Assembly (NCBI GenBank): GCA_029948255.1
Contig: JALIZF010001826.1
Span: 310,001 to 374,000 of the forward strand
Length of the DNA: 64,000 nucleotides
Reading direction: 5' to 3'
Source: Telmatactis stephensoni
Taxonomy: Eukaryota; Cnidaria; Anthozoa; Actiniaria; Isophelliidae
The position numbers and the translations under genes are program-made. Positions within the stretch are counted from its first letter, which is position 1. Each line of letters opens with the position of its first letter. A model generated the notes under the pieces. The model did no database searches, was not told the origin of the DNA, and worked only from the letters and a program-made list of their open reading frames with translations. Positions 25,901 to 39,600 of the stretch are shown piece after piece.

Positions 25901-27641
25901 AGCTCCGATTTCAACCAAACTAGTATCATTATAAAATTCGGTCTATTTGTAGTAGGTATGCGTAAAAAGTTTGGTCAACTTAATTCTGTAACGCGATTAA
26001 TAGCCGCTTCAATTCGACTACCCGCGCAATGGCGAAATTGGGTCCAGCCACCTTAAGCTCTTACTGACATCGCGGTGTTTACACAATGCTAAATACTCCT
26101 TGGGCCATTGTTATGTAACTAAGACCGTCTTTAGATTAGGGTGTTATTAACCTGGGCCCGGTTGTTCGAAAGACGATTAGCGTTAACCCAGGATTAAATC
26201 TAAAGAAAACCATTCATTTTAACCCAGGATTAAATCTAAAGAAAGCGATTGAGTTTAAAGCTAGGTTATCGGTTAGGTTTAAAGCTAAATTATCGTTAAC
26301 GCGAACAACCGAGCCCTGGGTTGTGTTGTAACAATGACCACTAATCATTTAGCACTGTTTCAACGTGTCTAACTTAGACCAACTTAGGCTTGTGTTAAAT
26401 TGTAACAATAACTGCGAATTATTTAGCAATGTTTAAACACGGCCTACGTTATGTAAATTGCTCAAGTGTAAATACGGCATTACTTACGCTTCCTATCCCC
26501 AGCCAATCAGCGAGATCTTGTGCGTTAGCAAGAGCAGTTGACAAACCAACGACCCTGACTTTACTCTCCGTGTGAGATGAGATAAAATTACTCCTGGACA
26601 CGATGACTTCCAACACGGGCCCACGGTCATCACCAAGGAGATGTATCTCATCAATTACTAATAGTTTAACAGCTTTGACGTAGTTCCTGGTCTGCCAGCT
26701 ACGGCTGATACCATCCCATTTCTCAGGTGTGGTAACTATGACGTCAGCCTGACTGATGGACCGCGCGTCTGGTGCTACGTCACCAGTCAGCTCGATTACT
26801 CTAGAAGAGTTATAATACATATCCATGCCATGAATTAATATTGTTTTCGTGATTAGTGCAATGTTGCGCAATGTATCAGAAACACTCAATCCTAAGCCTG
26901 CAACTGTTACGCCCAACATTGCGTGCAACATTTGCAGGGGTGGACAAGGTGCAACACTAGAGCAGATTTACAATGTGTGGGTGAAAGGGACCGCGCCGTG
27001 CCGTGACCGTGTCAGTGCCGTGTTGTCTATAAAAACATTCGAAAATCCTTCCGTAACCGTGCCGTGACCTACCGTTTTCACACTCATACGAAATCTACTC
27101 CATGTTGCGCGTGAAGTTGCAGCAAATGTTGTAGGAAATGTTGTGTCCAGGTCTTTAAGAGAACAAGCAACAGGTGTTTCTGGATCCATGTTGACAAATA
27201 CTTACTTTTTACCCAATTTTTGCTGAAATCGTACTTTCCAGTCCTCGATTCGTTCACGTACAAGAGCTTTCAGAGGTGCAATATAGACAGTCTATGGAAT
27301 GAAAAACAATTAGTTATATCAAACTGATACAATCGAAACTCAGGTCCTCGCCCTTTCCCTAATCCTTCCTCTCCCCCTCCCCAATGGAAAACAACGACCA
27401 ATCACTGGACTGATATACCATAAAAACTTCTTTTGGTCGAGTATAAACTTCGTCAGTCCGATAATCATGTGATTAGTTTGTTCGTATGTTACGTCTATAA
27501 ATTTAGCGGCTATGATACCTTGGAGCCAGGGTACTTGTCAAAGACCCTGAAGATCGCCAGTTCTGCGACGGCTGTTTTTCCTGATCCAGTAGGTGCTCCA
27601 AGTAGCACGTTGTGATCGGTGTTATAGACAGTATGAAAGAC
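16983..27641 (-). CDS. ASCC3: ASCC3 exons 22-34 (second helicase cassette and C-terminal Sec63)
   Basis: Exon 22 27519-27641, 23 27206-27291, 24 26488-26800, 25 24792-25055, 26 24066-24203, 27 23187-23440, 28 22167-22404, 29 21498-21632, 30 20442-20497, 31 19547-19715, 32 18436-18705, 33 18055-18258, 34 16983-17279 (TAA). The second cassette keeps [56 protein letters not shown] and [12 protein letters not shown]. For exon 23, the donor at 27205 (GTAAGT) was chosen over 27212 because only the former keeps the frame into exon 24, restoring GKKVIELTGD. Confidence 0.94.
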
Positions 27642-30600
27642 CTAAACAAACATGTGGTTAGAAAAGTTGTTGCTTTGGTCATACCCACATGACGATATCA
27701 TAAAGCTACAAACAAATATGTTGATATGTTGTTACAATCTTATCAATTAGCGGGCGTGTTATCCATGGTCCAGTTCAAATACAAAGGAATTAGAACTTTT
27801 TCCTTATTACGAATGACTGAGATTCCTTTCAACTTGGCAAGTTAAGTACATGTTCGAAGTTAACTATTCATCTTTCTTCGCTTTTCATGCTCATCTTCGT
27901 CTGTCACGGAATGTAGACACATCTCTATAGCGTATGCTCAACATTAAGAACCCTCAGAGGACGTAAGAAGCTCAGTGTGGGTTTTGACAAGTTCTGATGT
28001 GCATCCATGGGGTCATCTGAAGCAATGTCGACATCTAGTATAGGTTGTATTTCAAGCTTTTGAACTTTCTTTGAGTTTCGTTGCTTTAACAACAACGGAG
28101 CGAATTTCACTGTCACTGCATGTCATTGTCATTCGCTATCAAAAGTCATTTTAAAGAAAAAGAATGAAAATGTAGAACCATTTTATTTATTTACTCCATC
28201 AATGCTCATTTTGTCATTTTATGAATTTCTTCGAAGATTTTGTCAAACTAATTGAAACTAATAGGCCAACCTACCTGTGTCTGTACAGGGTTAAAATGAG
28301 TAAACTTGTACAATGATTCGTACTGATAATTCTTCAAAGCGCTGATTGGTAAAGGCTGCAGGTCTAGTAACTCGGTATGGGGAGGGTGTCTCTCTGGGAG
28401 AATGAGGTGCTGAAACGATATGGCACATACTGTCTCTGCCCCAAGCCACCGATCAGATACAGCATGGACGTAGTACTGTGGGGGGAGGGGTTCGAAAATT
28501 GGAATGGTGAAGACTAAATACTGCTCCTCTTCTGACAGAACCTGAAACAATTATAAAACATCAGTTAATGCAAGGGAAATCAAAGTTGGTCGTTCTCATT
28601 CGACTTATCAACTTGAGACCATTGACGATGGCAATGTTCGACATTGTGGAATATACAGTGTATGTTATTTATCACCAACATCTCACTGTCAAAATGTTCT
28701 ATTTTCTCTAATTTTCCGAAGGCATAAGTCCACCCCATCCCTCCACGGCGAAGAAAACAGACCAAGTATGAATATTATCAATCCAGTCATATAGAATGTT
28801 TATTTTCACACTGAGTGTCTCTAATCAGGAGAGCATTACAAGAAGACTGAGAAAGGCGCTTGTCCTATGACGTGTTGTCCCATTGTTTGGTTGCTTTTAG
28901 AAGTGGTTTGCGACCAAACATTTGCCTTACTGGAAGGGCAGGGCGGAAAAACGTTTAATAGCCTCATTATAAGGACACCATAGGTATTTAAGCTGAATAT
29001 TTTGCATACATTTCGTTTTTATTAGACACAAAGAACAAAATATCAAATAATATCAAAATTTGGTACATGCGTCTCTGAGATATAATGCCCTGTAATTTGG
29101 GAGAGGTGACATTTTGAAGAAAAGTCATGGTTTTAATAAATATCCCCGCGAAGTCACAGGGTTTTGTAAAAAGATTTTACTTAAGTTTTTCCGCTATTGG
29201 AAATTGAATGCATTTGATACCAGCGCGAGCTGAACTAATTCAAAATGGCGAAATGTTCTAAAAATAGCTCAAAAGTAATGCAGATTTTATGGGAATTCCC
29301 AAAGTCTGGGTTAACTGGTTGTGTTCAACTGCTCAAATATGCTTGTCCCACGACGCATGCTACAAATCTTTGATTTATTTATAAAGTTTGTACTAGTAGA
29401 CTTACAAACCTGTTTCTTATGGAGGAGGAAATATTCTGAATGATAGATGTGCTGGTTTTCAGGATCCTCGACCCAGATCCACCACGGCTCACAGCTACCG
29501 TGAATCTTGTCGTGCCATTCGAACTCGGGCTTAATTGTAAGGCGCACGCGCAGAACAGTCCTTGTGATTGGTTGAATGCTTGCTGCTATGGAGATATGAG
29601 GAAATCTATCCACACATGATTTAATTGTTTTGCCCATGTTAACATGATGTACTAGATGACCTGAAACCAATAATATACTAGTTAAGTATGGGTTATCTGA
29701 GCTAGAAACAGAGTCAATCGGCTTTCTGTACATTAGTGAGACTATGGCCAAACCGTAGATGAGTGCATGTTTTCTTTAGTTTCTTGTGGACTAGGAGCAG
29801 GCACTAAATTAGCTCGTGATACAGTGCCTATACAGTCTTCTCCACAAACTAGGCAGCTATACTTTGAAAGAGGTCGGCACTTGCCAATCGAGTGCCTGAA
29901 GCCCATGAATGCTGATTGCATGATACTGTAATTTATCCAGTGGAAGTAGCTAGTGCTTGTAGATGCTAGTAGTGACGAAAATGACGGACGACGGGGCTTC
30001 CGGGTATATATATACATTAGCAATTGTGTTTTACCTATATCTGCTGGTTTCATGTCCTTTAGAATGGACAAAGTCGCTCGTCTTGCCTCAAGCTTGTTTA
30101 AAATCTCTGGTTTTAGAATGGTAAACTGTCGGAGAGGATTCTCTTCATGCCAAAGTCTCTTGTCGATGGTTTTACTTAAGGTAAGAAGACGGTTAGCCAA
30201 AGCAGGATATCCACTGCGTAGTGCTATCTCAAAAAGACCTCGTACTAGACGTGCTGCATTCTGTCAATACAAAATCAATAAAAATTGATAGATGGATTGG
30301 TAAGTAAGTAAGTAAGTAAGTAAAGACTTTATTTAAAGAGGGTAATAATTAAAAGTGATTGCACTTATAAACTTGTGGCCCTCACCTTAATGAATAATAA
30401 TAATAAAATACAATACATTAAAAATATTGATATAAGACTATTAATTATAATATATATTGTACGGTAAAAAACTATTCCTAATCCTATTTTATCTAATATA
30501 TATATATATATATACATAAAGGTTGTGAAGCTAATTATTAAATTATCAAATTATCAATCAATTAATTAACGTCCAAATCAGGCGCCCGTTTTTCGAAAGA

Positions 30601-33600
30601 AACGTTATAACGTTATAACGTTACGAGCCCCTTAATTTAAGGGGAAAATTTACGAGAGTGTACAAGCACCTGTAAACTTGCCTGTAAACTCATAGGAAAT
30701 AACGTGGGCTTTGGGAAACTTATCGGGCAAGTTAACGGTTTCGTAGAGTTAATGGGTTTTTGTAGAAACGGGCCTCCGTAAACGAAAACACAGGTATGGT
30801 ACATATCCAAAACAACAGAGTGAGTAAGATATCATTTTCTCATACATGAAGATTTGTTGCATATATGTGTGCAAATAAATGAATGGATGTACACAGTTGG
30901 CCTGAAGGTTCACAACAGTTCGTTCGCTCTCTGGTTCGCAGTTCGCTACTTCGTCCCAAATTCAAACTCATTCGAGAGGCGAGAAAGAAAATCTCTGTGG
31001 CTATGGTAAGGATAGAGGAATAGATGAGCGGATTATAGACAAAGTTGATAAATGTGTTCAAGCAACACATGACTATAGGCGAAGGCACACACAGTTGCAT
31101 CGTGTGTCTATCCCTGCAATGTTACGCACAACATTACAGAAGTAGAACTCGATGCTAAACCTGCAACTGTTGAGTGAAACTACTGCAGAGGTAGACACAC
31201 GGTGCAACACTGCTTTGCGCGCAATGTTGCAGAAAAAGTTGCAAAAGAACGTTTAATCATGTGTCCAGGCCATCAGCAAACATGATGAAATAACTATGAT
31301 ATAACGCGCGCTCTGATTGGCCAAAGGACGCGTGTCCCGGAGAACACACAGCACGCGCGCGCACATTTTCAAACTTTCTCCAACAAAAAAGGAAATAAAA
31401 CTTCAATTGTATTTTATAAAAGAAATAAAAAACTCGGCAGCAGTGCTATGTTGAGTTATAGAAGCACTTGGGAATTGTAAGAAGACTCGAGAAGTGTTCT
31501 ATCACTTCTCTCGTCTTCTTACAATTCCCGCGTGCTTCTATAATACAACATAGCACGCTGCCTCGTTTTCTATTTCTACATTTCTTACCTGAGCAACGTA
31601 ACCGAGGTCTGAGACAAGCGAGAATGACTCTACATGACCACGACTAATGTAGGTTTGTAGCAGAATGTTAACTTTGCCATACGAGTTCTCTACCCCTCCT
31701 TTAGCAATCTCAACACAGTCATCATGTAAGTGTAGTTCTAATTCTGATAACTCATCTTCACGAACCTGCAAGTAACATAAAAAAGTTACAAATGTGATTT
31801 AGCGTCCAGTAAGGGCTACTATCCATATGAAATATTGATAGGCTTAGGCGGCATAATCACGGGTCGATTAAATAGTCATATATTATATGCCTCACCTTGA
31901 CTTGTTCAAACTCTGTTGCATGTGACACCATTTCCAGGATTTCTCCAAGGGACAGACTCGCTCGAAAGCGTTCGTTGAACTCCTGCAATCGTAAATGTAG
32001 AATTATGCAAATATTCTCTTTGCGGCGTACACTGGTTCTTCTTTGATCATCGGTGTTCATGAGATATTGTCCTAGAGAGCGGCCTATCAAAAACGGGTCA
32101 AAAACGGACCTGAACAGGCCCCCCAATAAATAGACCACACGCGCGTCTCTGACAATTCAGTAATTATGACTAAAAAGAGTAATTGCAACTTTGCATTCCA
32201 CCAATGCTGTTTTTGACATAGAAAATCATCATTGAGCTACAATATAATCCACTCACTTGATACGGTATAACCTTCTCACAAAGTTTATTGGGACTGAAAA
32301 CGTCAAAATCTCTGACCAAGCTGTTATGACGAGTCGTAACATAAATTCCTTTTCAGGTGTAGTCATTTATTTGCAACTCGAATATTCTTTGTATCTACAG
32401 GAGCCGTAACATCTCGTAAAAAGATTTACCTGACAAAACTGAGATCTAACACGAGCTTACCTCAATGGTATCGTGTTTGATGTAGAAATGACTTGCTATT
32501 CTACCAATGTCAGTAGGTGATAAAAACCCCTGCTTTTCTGCGAAGCGAATCATTTTCGCTTTGTCCAGCTTGCGCGCTGATTCTACCACGAGTTTGCGAC
32601 GATGAGCCTCGAGTAATGGGTCATTCTGAAATGAAAGAGTAAGGTAACACTGACCAAGTTTGGTATGACTTGTTTGTTATGGCATGTCACGTGATAGAGC
32701 GGTCTTACCGCGCTGTGCCGTCATCGTGTAAATGCCGTAATGTTTGTATAAACATTTGAAATTCCTGCCGTAACCATACCGTGCGGTGACCGTGCCGTTT
32801 TTCGTGTATGTACGCTGTAGTTGATTGATCCGGAGAAATTAGAAAACACATCTTTTTTGCTAAGTTCTTAGCGTTTTTCTTGTGTCTTACATGTGAAACT
32901 CATCTAGCCTGTGTACAACCGTTTCTCCCCCCTCCCCCATAAGGGGAAAAATCGGGGAGGGACGTTCGGAAACGGCTGTATACAGGCTAAAACTCATCCG
33001 ACCATACTGAGAAACAGTGGTGTATGGTGCTAATCAGGTCGGCGGAGATAAATATTTCGATTCTCACGAGCCGAATTTAGGCGGATTGCGGATGATCTCC
33101 GTCCTGATTTATGTAACGGGTAGCAAAAGCAATATAGATGTAAGACAAAAACAACACTGTACTATCAAAATTTCTAATGTGATTTCTTACTTCCTTCTCT
33201 CCGTAAGGTATTCCATACACCAATGGGTTTACTATCATACGTATGTATAGATACGAGTAGCTCAGCCACTGTACAGCTTCGTCAATAGTTGTAACTGTTC
33301 CTAGTGATATCTGTGTAAAAATTGCAATTGCAAATGTATTGTAATAAGACAGCAATCTATCATTATCAAACATGGGATGAACACATCCACAGAATTACAT
33401 TGTAAAGGTTCCCTGCGTAGATACTGAGGGAAAAGGTGAAGGAGAAGGAAACATTTCTCTCTCTCCCCCTTCCGCTTCTCCCTCCCCAACGCCAGCTATG
33501 CACAGGCCATCGCCAAGGAGTTGATAGATGGCATGTATATTACCACGACATTGATGATGATGATGATGATGATAAGATGACATCAAGACAAAATGAACGA

Positions 33601-36600
33601 CAGAAAGGCAGCGGACGTAAACAAAACGCATTTGTGGAAAGTCAAATCTGACACCTATCAAGTCTGTAGTAGCAGACGCATCTGATATACATACGGATAT
33701 ACATTTTGTAACGAAGAACGCGATATGAAGATACATGCATAACAGCTGATAATCACGACAGTGGGTTGCCATGACTGCAGGAAATGGAAACAGGTTCCCT
33801 TTCACGTCCGCATGCCTAAAATAGACTTAAGCGTCTTTGACATTTTTCACGTAACACCTCCATTGTTCCTCTCTGTCCCTTCATTTGCTCTTGATGACAT
33901 GTGATAACTTGTACGTACCTCAGCATTAAGACAGTCGGCCAGACCTGCAGTCAGACAACTTTCAATGGGTGTCTGTCTTGTTAATAAAGACAAATAGTGA
34001 GTCAGCTTATCATGAGCAGTAATGATAGTCCCAGAACCAAAGGTGTCAAACTGTGGACGTCCTGCTCGTCCAAAGATTTGAAGAACATCTAGAATACCAA
34101 TGTCTACGAACGAACCCTTTTTAGCGTCATATACTTGGGTTCCCTGTGGAGGTGACAAAAACGTCAAACACATTTCTAACATTATTCCGAGTACAATTCC
34201 ACTCATTTACTAACAACGTCAATATTCAGATTTGTATCCCTGACTAGGCATGAAGAGCGCTCCAGGGATGTTAAAGTAGGCATCTCGAAATTGAAATAGC
34301 CAGTACTTGACAACCGAGTGCCTGAAGGGCGTGAGCCCTCATTCCTGGGAGTTTGCTTTACAAAATCAGTAGAGCACTTTTCGTATGACTGTGAAACTAA
34401 CCGCACCATGCTGTGACCGGGTCAGTGCCGTCTATAACAATATTCGAAATTCCTGCCGTAACCGCGCCGTAACGTAACCATGCCGTTTTCACAGTTATGC
34501 GAAAACTGCTCCAGCTAGTTAAACGCTGATCGATATCAAGCTAGTCTCCCTTGCAGCCGTGTTAGTCTCCATCGACAGAGCGTTGCGTGACGAGACTAGT
34601 CACGGCTGCAAGGCAGACTACTTTCAAGTCTAATGAGTTAGTAGTCTGTGATATTTCAAGTATATCAACAACTAACATCTACTGTATCTTTCCTCAGCAC
34701 CCTCATTTTGTACCCTGCGTACCACAGGTTCCTGACGAAAACTCTTTGAATTATTTTTTGTTCTCATTAACTCAGAGAGCGAGATTAAGGAATCAATGCA
34801 AGGGTATTCATATGTCCGCAGAGGGAATGAGAAAAGCAATAACATAAAACAAAATTTTCTTCTCGTTACCTTAATAATGACAGCGTGTGCTGGCAGGTTG
34901 ACGCCCCATGCAAGTGTAGCGGTACAAACGAGGACTTTGATTAAGCCCTTAGAGAATAACTGTTCTACCATGGTTCGGTCTTGTCGCAACATCCCAGCAT
35001 GGTGGATACTAAAACCATCGCTAAACAATTCACGTAGTTGCTTGTTTTTAGACCTCATCACCTTCATTACAACATTGATGAAAAGTTATTTATGAATTTT
35101 TTTTTTAGGTAGATAATTTTACGTTTTCTTCCTATTGAATTACGTAAAAAAGTAAAGTGTGCTGCGATTAACTATATGACCGGACAATTGATGCAAGTTT
35201 TTGTCAACATTGTGCGCAGTATAAATTACACCATGTGCGTCCATGTAGCTGTTGCGTGCAACGTTGTGTTCTTCACTAATTGCATGCTAACACAGAATAA
35301 AGTTCTACTTCTGTAACATTGCGTGCAACAAATTGCACCTTTCGGGCATGAGGCATAGAGCTTGACTTAAATGTCAAACTAGTTGCGCGCAATGTTTATG
35401 CAGTAAATATTGCATCATTTGACAATCCCAAAACCATCTTGCTGCGAAACATTGAAAGAAAAGTTGTAAATAGATAGACAGATAAGCAGGCAGGCACGAA
35501 AAAAGCTAACTATAGATTAGTACTTGTTTCTGAGCTGTTCCAAATGCTGGATCTTGATCAGCTCTGAATAACTGTGAGTCTCCATGGTTGTTAGCTATCT
35601 CACGTAGGTTCATGGCTGTCTTCACAGTAGCGTTCCTAGCATGGACAAACACCATGACCTGAAACCACAAACATGTATTTAACAAATAAAAACTCCACAC
35701 AATCAATCTGGTATCTTCCACAGCTGTATAGATCTATACTAAAGGACGAGAGCCCTAAATCACGCGCAATATGTACCGCAAAGGGAAGGTGTAAACTTAA
35801 TTTTGTAGTTTGCTCCTGATGAAAGAAAGTTTTGTGCATAAATCCAGCCCAAAACGGTGTTTTTTTTGTAACCGAACAAAGTTGTGCATCTTGTAACCTC
35901 ATCACCATGGATTACTTTGATAAACAGTGTCATCATATTTATAGAGCAGATTTCGTATGACTGTGAAAACGGCACAAGCACGGCACGGTACGGTTACGGC
36001 AGGAATCTCGAATGTTTTTATAGACATTGCGGCGCTGACACGGTCACGGCACGGCGCGGTAATCTTCACACTCATACGAAAACCACTCTATCTGTCTTGT
36101 AGAAATATTTTTAGCTATTCTAGTAAAATAAATAAATAAAAATAATAAAATAAAATGTGTAATTACCTGATATCCCTTGTCTACGTGATTAAGTACTTTG
36201 TCATAGCATATTTTATCCATCTCATTAGCTATTTGAAAAGCTCCTACACCTTTAACTCCAATGAATGTTTGTTCTAATGGCACTGGACGAAATCTCCCGT
36301 CAAACACAAAAAGACCTTCATATGGGCTGACACGTAGAAACCTTGCAACATCTTGGTAGTTAGGTAAAGTAGCTGACAAACCAACTATACGAATCATACT
36401 TTGGGATGTCTCCACCTGCAAAACAAAACAATGTTTTAGGTTGAAGTCCTGTTTATACAAAGAGGTTCGCACTTTGTATTCGCAAGGTGCGTCGTTTGGT
36501 CTCGTATGTTATTGAATGGCTCTAATTAAGGGTGTGCATCTGTTTGTCATCTTGGATTGATTGAGTTAGCGTGTGCTAGCGTGCGCAGTGAAAGTGTGCG

Positions 36601-39600
36601 TGATCAAGCCCGCAAACGTCCTCAATTACAAGCACTCATTTCAAAAAAGTGAATTCAAGCCTTATTACCTGTCTCAATGTTCTAGCCACCAAACACTCGA
36701 TCACAGAACCTCGGTCATCATGGAGTAAGTGAACTTCATCAATAATCAGCAGCTTGACGATCTGAGCAAGAGCGACATCACCTGTACTTTTCCTTGTTAC
36801 TACATCCCACTTCTCTGGTGTAGTTACTAACATCTGAAATAAATATATTTATTAATAAGAACTTCATTGTCTATCGAAAGATACTATTGCAAAATGTAAT
36901 GTAAAAAAATGCTTGCTCCACCCTTAAGTCACTCAACAGTCCCACTTCCCTTGATGTAAAATGAAAGGAGTTTGTTTTCTTACTTGTGTTCTGAGTATCT
37001 CTGATTTTGTTAGTTGCATATCTCCTGTCAGTTCTCGTACAGTGATACCAAGTGGAGCTAAGCGCTGGCCAAAGTTACGCACCATCTCTGCTGCTAATGC
37101 CTTCATGGGAGCAACATAAACAATCTGGAAACAATGAAATGCGCTATCATTAGAGGATTTGTTGAGAGCAAATGGCACATGAATCACCTGAAAATCAGAC
37201 TGCTTTTCTTCTACGAGAAAAGTAATATTTTAACATTCAAAAATATGCTATTGCTGTAGCTCTGCAAGATGGCTGCCCTGAATTGTCTCTCCACAAGCAA
37301 AGGACTGGATGGATAAATTATGCAATTCTGCTATTGAGTGAAATTTTGAAGAAAATGTACATTGTGTGTGCAAGCTACAAACACTCTTTGCATGGATCCT
37401 TCTTTCCAATTATCGTGTGGATCCATACCCCATCAACGAGGGAATTTGTAAATGGACCCCTGGAACTGCCAATTTTCTTCCATACAAACTCTGTAATTGT
37501 TTTCTTTCTCTGACCACCTCCTTCCTTTCCAGAATTCCCCATTCCTTCCATGGTAAGGTATTTTCTTGGACTATACATTTACATTTGTTGAAGATTGTAG
37601 TCCAAAAACTCATGTTTTAAGAATATTTTATTTTATTTTTCAACACTGAAAACAAATTCAAAATGTTGCAGAATGGTAATGCTCAGCTTCATCTACAATT
37701 TGTCAATGTGTTGCATAAAGTACCTTGAGTGAATCACTAAGTCATGCAGGAACATGTAAGGGTCATGAACAAACAGGTCAACAAAGACTTGCCATACCTT
37801 AAACTTATCTCTCTTTATCACCCCCTGTTCAATGTTTTGTTTGATTTCCCTGACTATAGTCAACATGGCAATGTTGGTTTTGCCTGCACCAGTAGGAGCA
37901 CAGATCAACAGATTCTCGTTAGTGTTATATGCACAGTCATACACAATAGACTGAATACGATTAAGTGTTTTCATTCCCTTGAAGGCAACCTGACCAATCT
38001 GACGAAAACAGAAAGATAAAACAAATGTTAAACCATTAATTAAATGTAGGCAGGCAAGCTAGGGGCTTTCTGAATTTCAGATGTCTCCCTCAAAGTGATC
38101 GAGAGTACACGAAATTCAGTGCAAGTGGAAGTGTAGTCTCCTTCGCAGCCGTTATTAGTCTAGCTCCCATTCCCCTGCGGTCCTCTCCCGCCAGCCACTA
38201 GTGGCTGGCGGGAGAGGACCGCAGGGGAATGGGAGCTAGACTAATAACGGCTGCGAAGGAGACTAGTGGAAGTGTAAACATATTAGGATACTACGGCAGG
38301 GGTTGTGGGTTTGAATTCCAATGACTACCCCTACATGCATGTAACGTTTTTGCTTTCCTGTAGGGAAGTACATGTAGTTCAGTGATTGTTTGAAGGCTTA
38401 CTTTTTCGAGTGGAGATTTTTAATAAAACGTGTTGGCTTGTTGCATAATAATTACCAATAACTAAATGCTGAGATACACGACACAACTTTTTCTGCAACA
38501 TTGCATGCAACACAGTAGAACCATGTGTTCACCCTGGTAATGTTGCGCATGACCTTAAAGAAAAAGTTGCAGGACTAGAGCTTGACCCTACACCAATCAC
38601 TATTGTGTGCAACTGTTACAAGGGTGGATATATGGTGCAACTCTGTATTGCATGTTATGTTGGATGTGCATGTTATGTTGGATGTGCATGTTATGTTGGA
38701 TGTACATGTTATGTTGGATGTACATGTTATGTTGAATGTGCATGTTATGTTGGATGTACATGTTATGTTGGATGTACATGTTATGTTGGATGTACATGTT
38801 ATGTTGAATGTGCATGTTATGTTGGATGTACATGTTATGTTGGATGTACATGTTATGTTGGATGTACATGTTATGTTGTAGAAAAAGATGCAATGTTTGC
38901 TGCCTTTATGAAATAGAAAACCACAAGCAAAAATGATACAGAGTTGCCATTCAAACTAGTTATGAACATATCTGAAACCAAGAGAGCACAACCTGGAGAC
39001 TAAGACAGGTGCATCATGTGATGGGTTGACTCATATTTTGGTAGTTTTAGACCACTGTTCACTTGACTTGTCCATTCTGAAAAATTTAGATATTTCCCAT
39101 GCATTTGCTACCAATATGTGCTGAATTCAAGTTCTAGCAATAGTCCAAGTGTGAGGTGCACATGGAGTCTTGGTAGTCACCCAGTTATGCTTTCCTGTTA
39201 AAACATACATGTACACTGTATGTTACAACGTACACACACATCATTATTGTAAGTACCTCATCGAGTTCCTTTATAGGCACTAGTCTCTCACCAGCTTGTA
39301 CAGGTGCATTTTCTGTGTGGGGAATGGATACCTCTTCGTACGTCTTGTGAATGACACGCTTGGCATTGGATGGTAAATAGATCTACAAAGAGAATATCAT
39401 AAAACAAGCATTTATTTATTTTAAGGATTTTATTTACCAAAACATCAGACAATTAAAGATAATAAAAAACATTGCTCGATTCTCTAAAGTCAACTTGAAA
39501 GGGAGTTAATTGCAAGTGATATTTCAGACACCTAACATGCAGATGTACTTACAAATGAAGACATTGATGCAAATTTGTAAGTGAACTGTAATCAAACAGT

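Noticed and set aside
27206..27213. Alternative donor for ASCC3 exon 23 at 27212
   Set aside because: It would leave phase 1 and create an immediate stop in exon 24; the GTAAGT donor at 27205 keeps the frame.
38582..38916. Repetitive ORFs (MLDVHV, CYVGCT, MYIQHN) on both strands
   Set aside because: They are translations of the 18-bp minisatellite within an ASCC3 intron.
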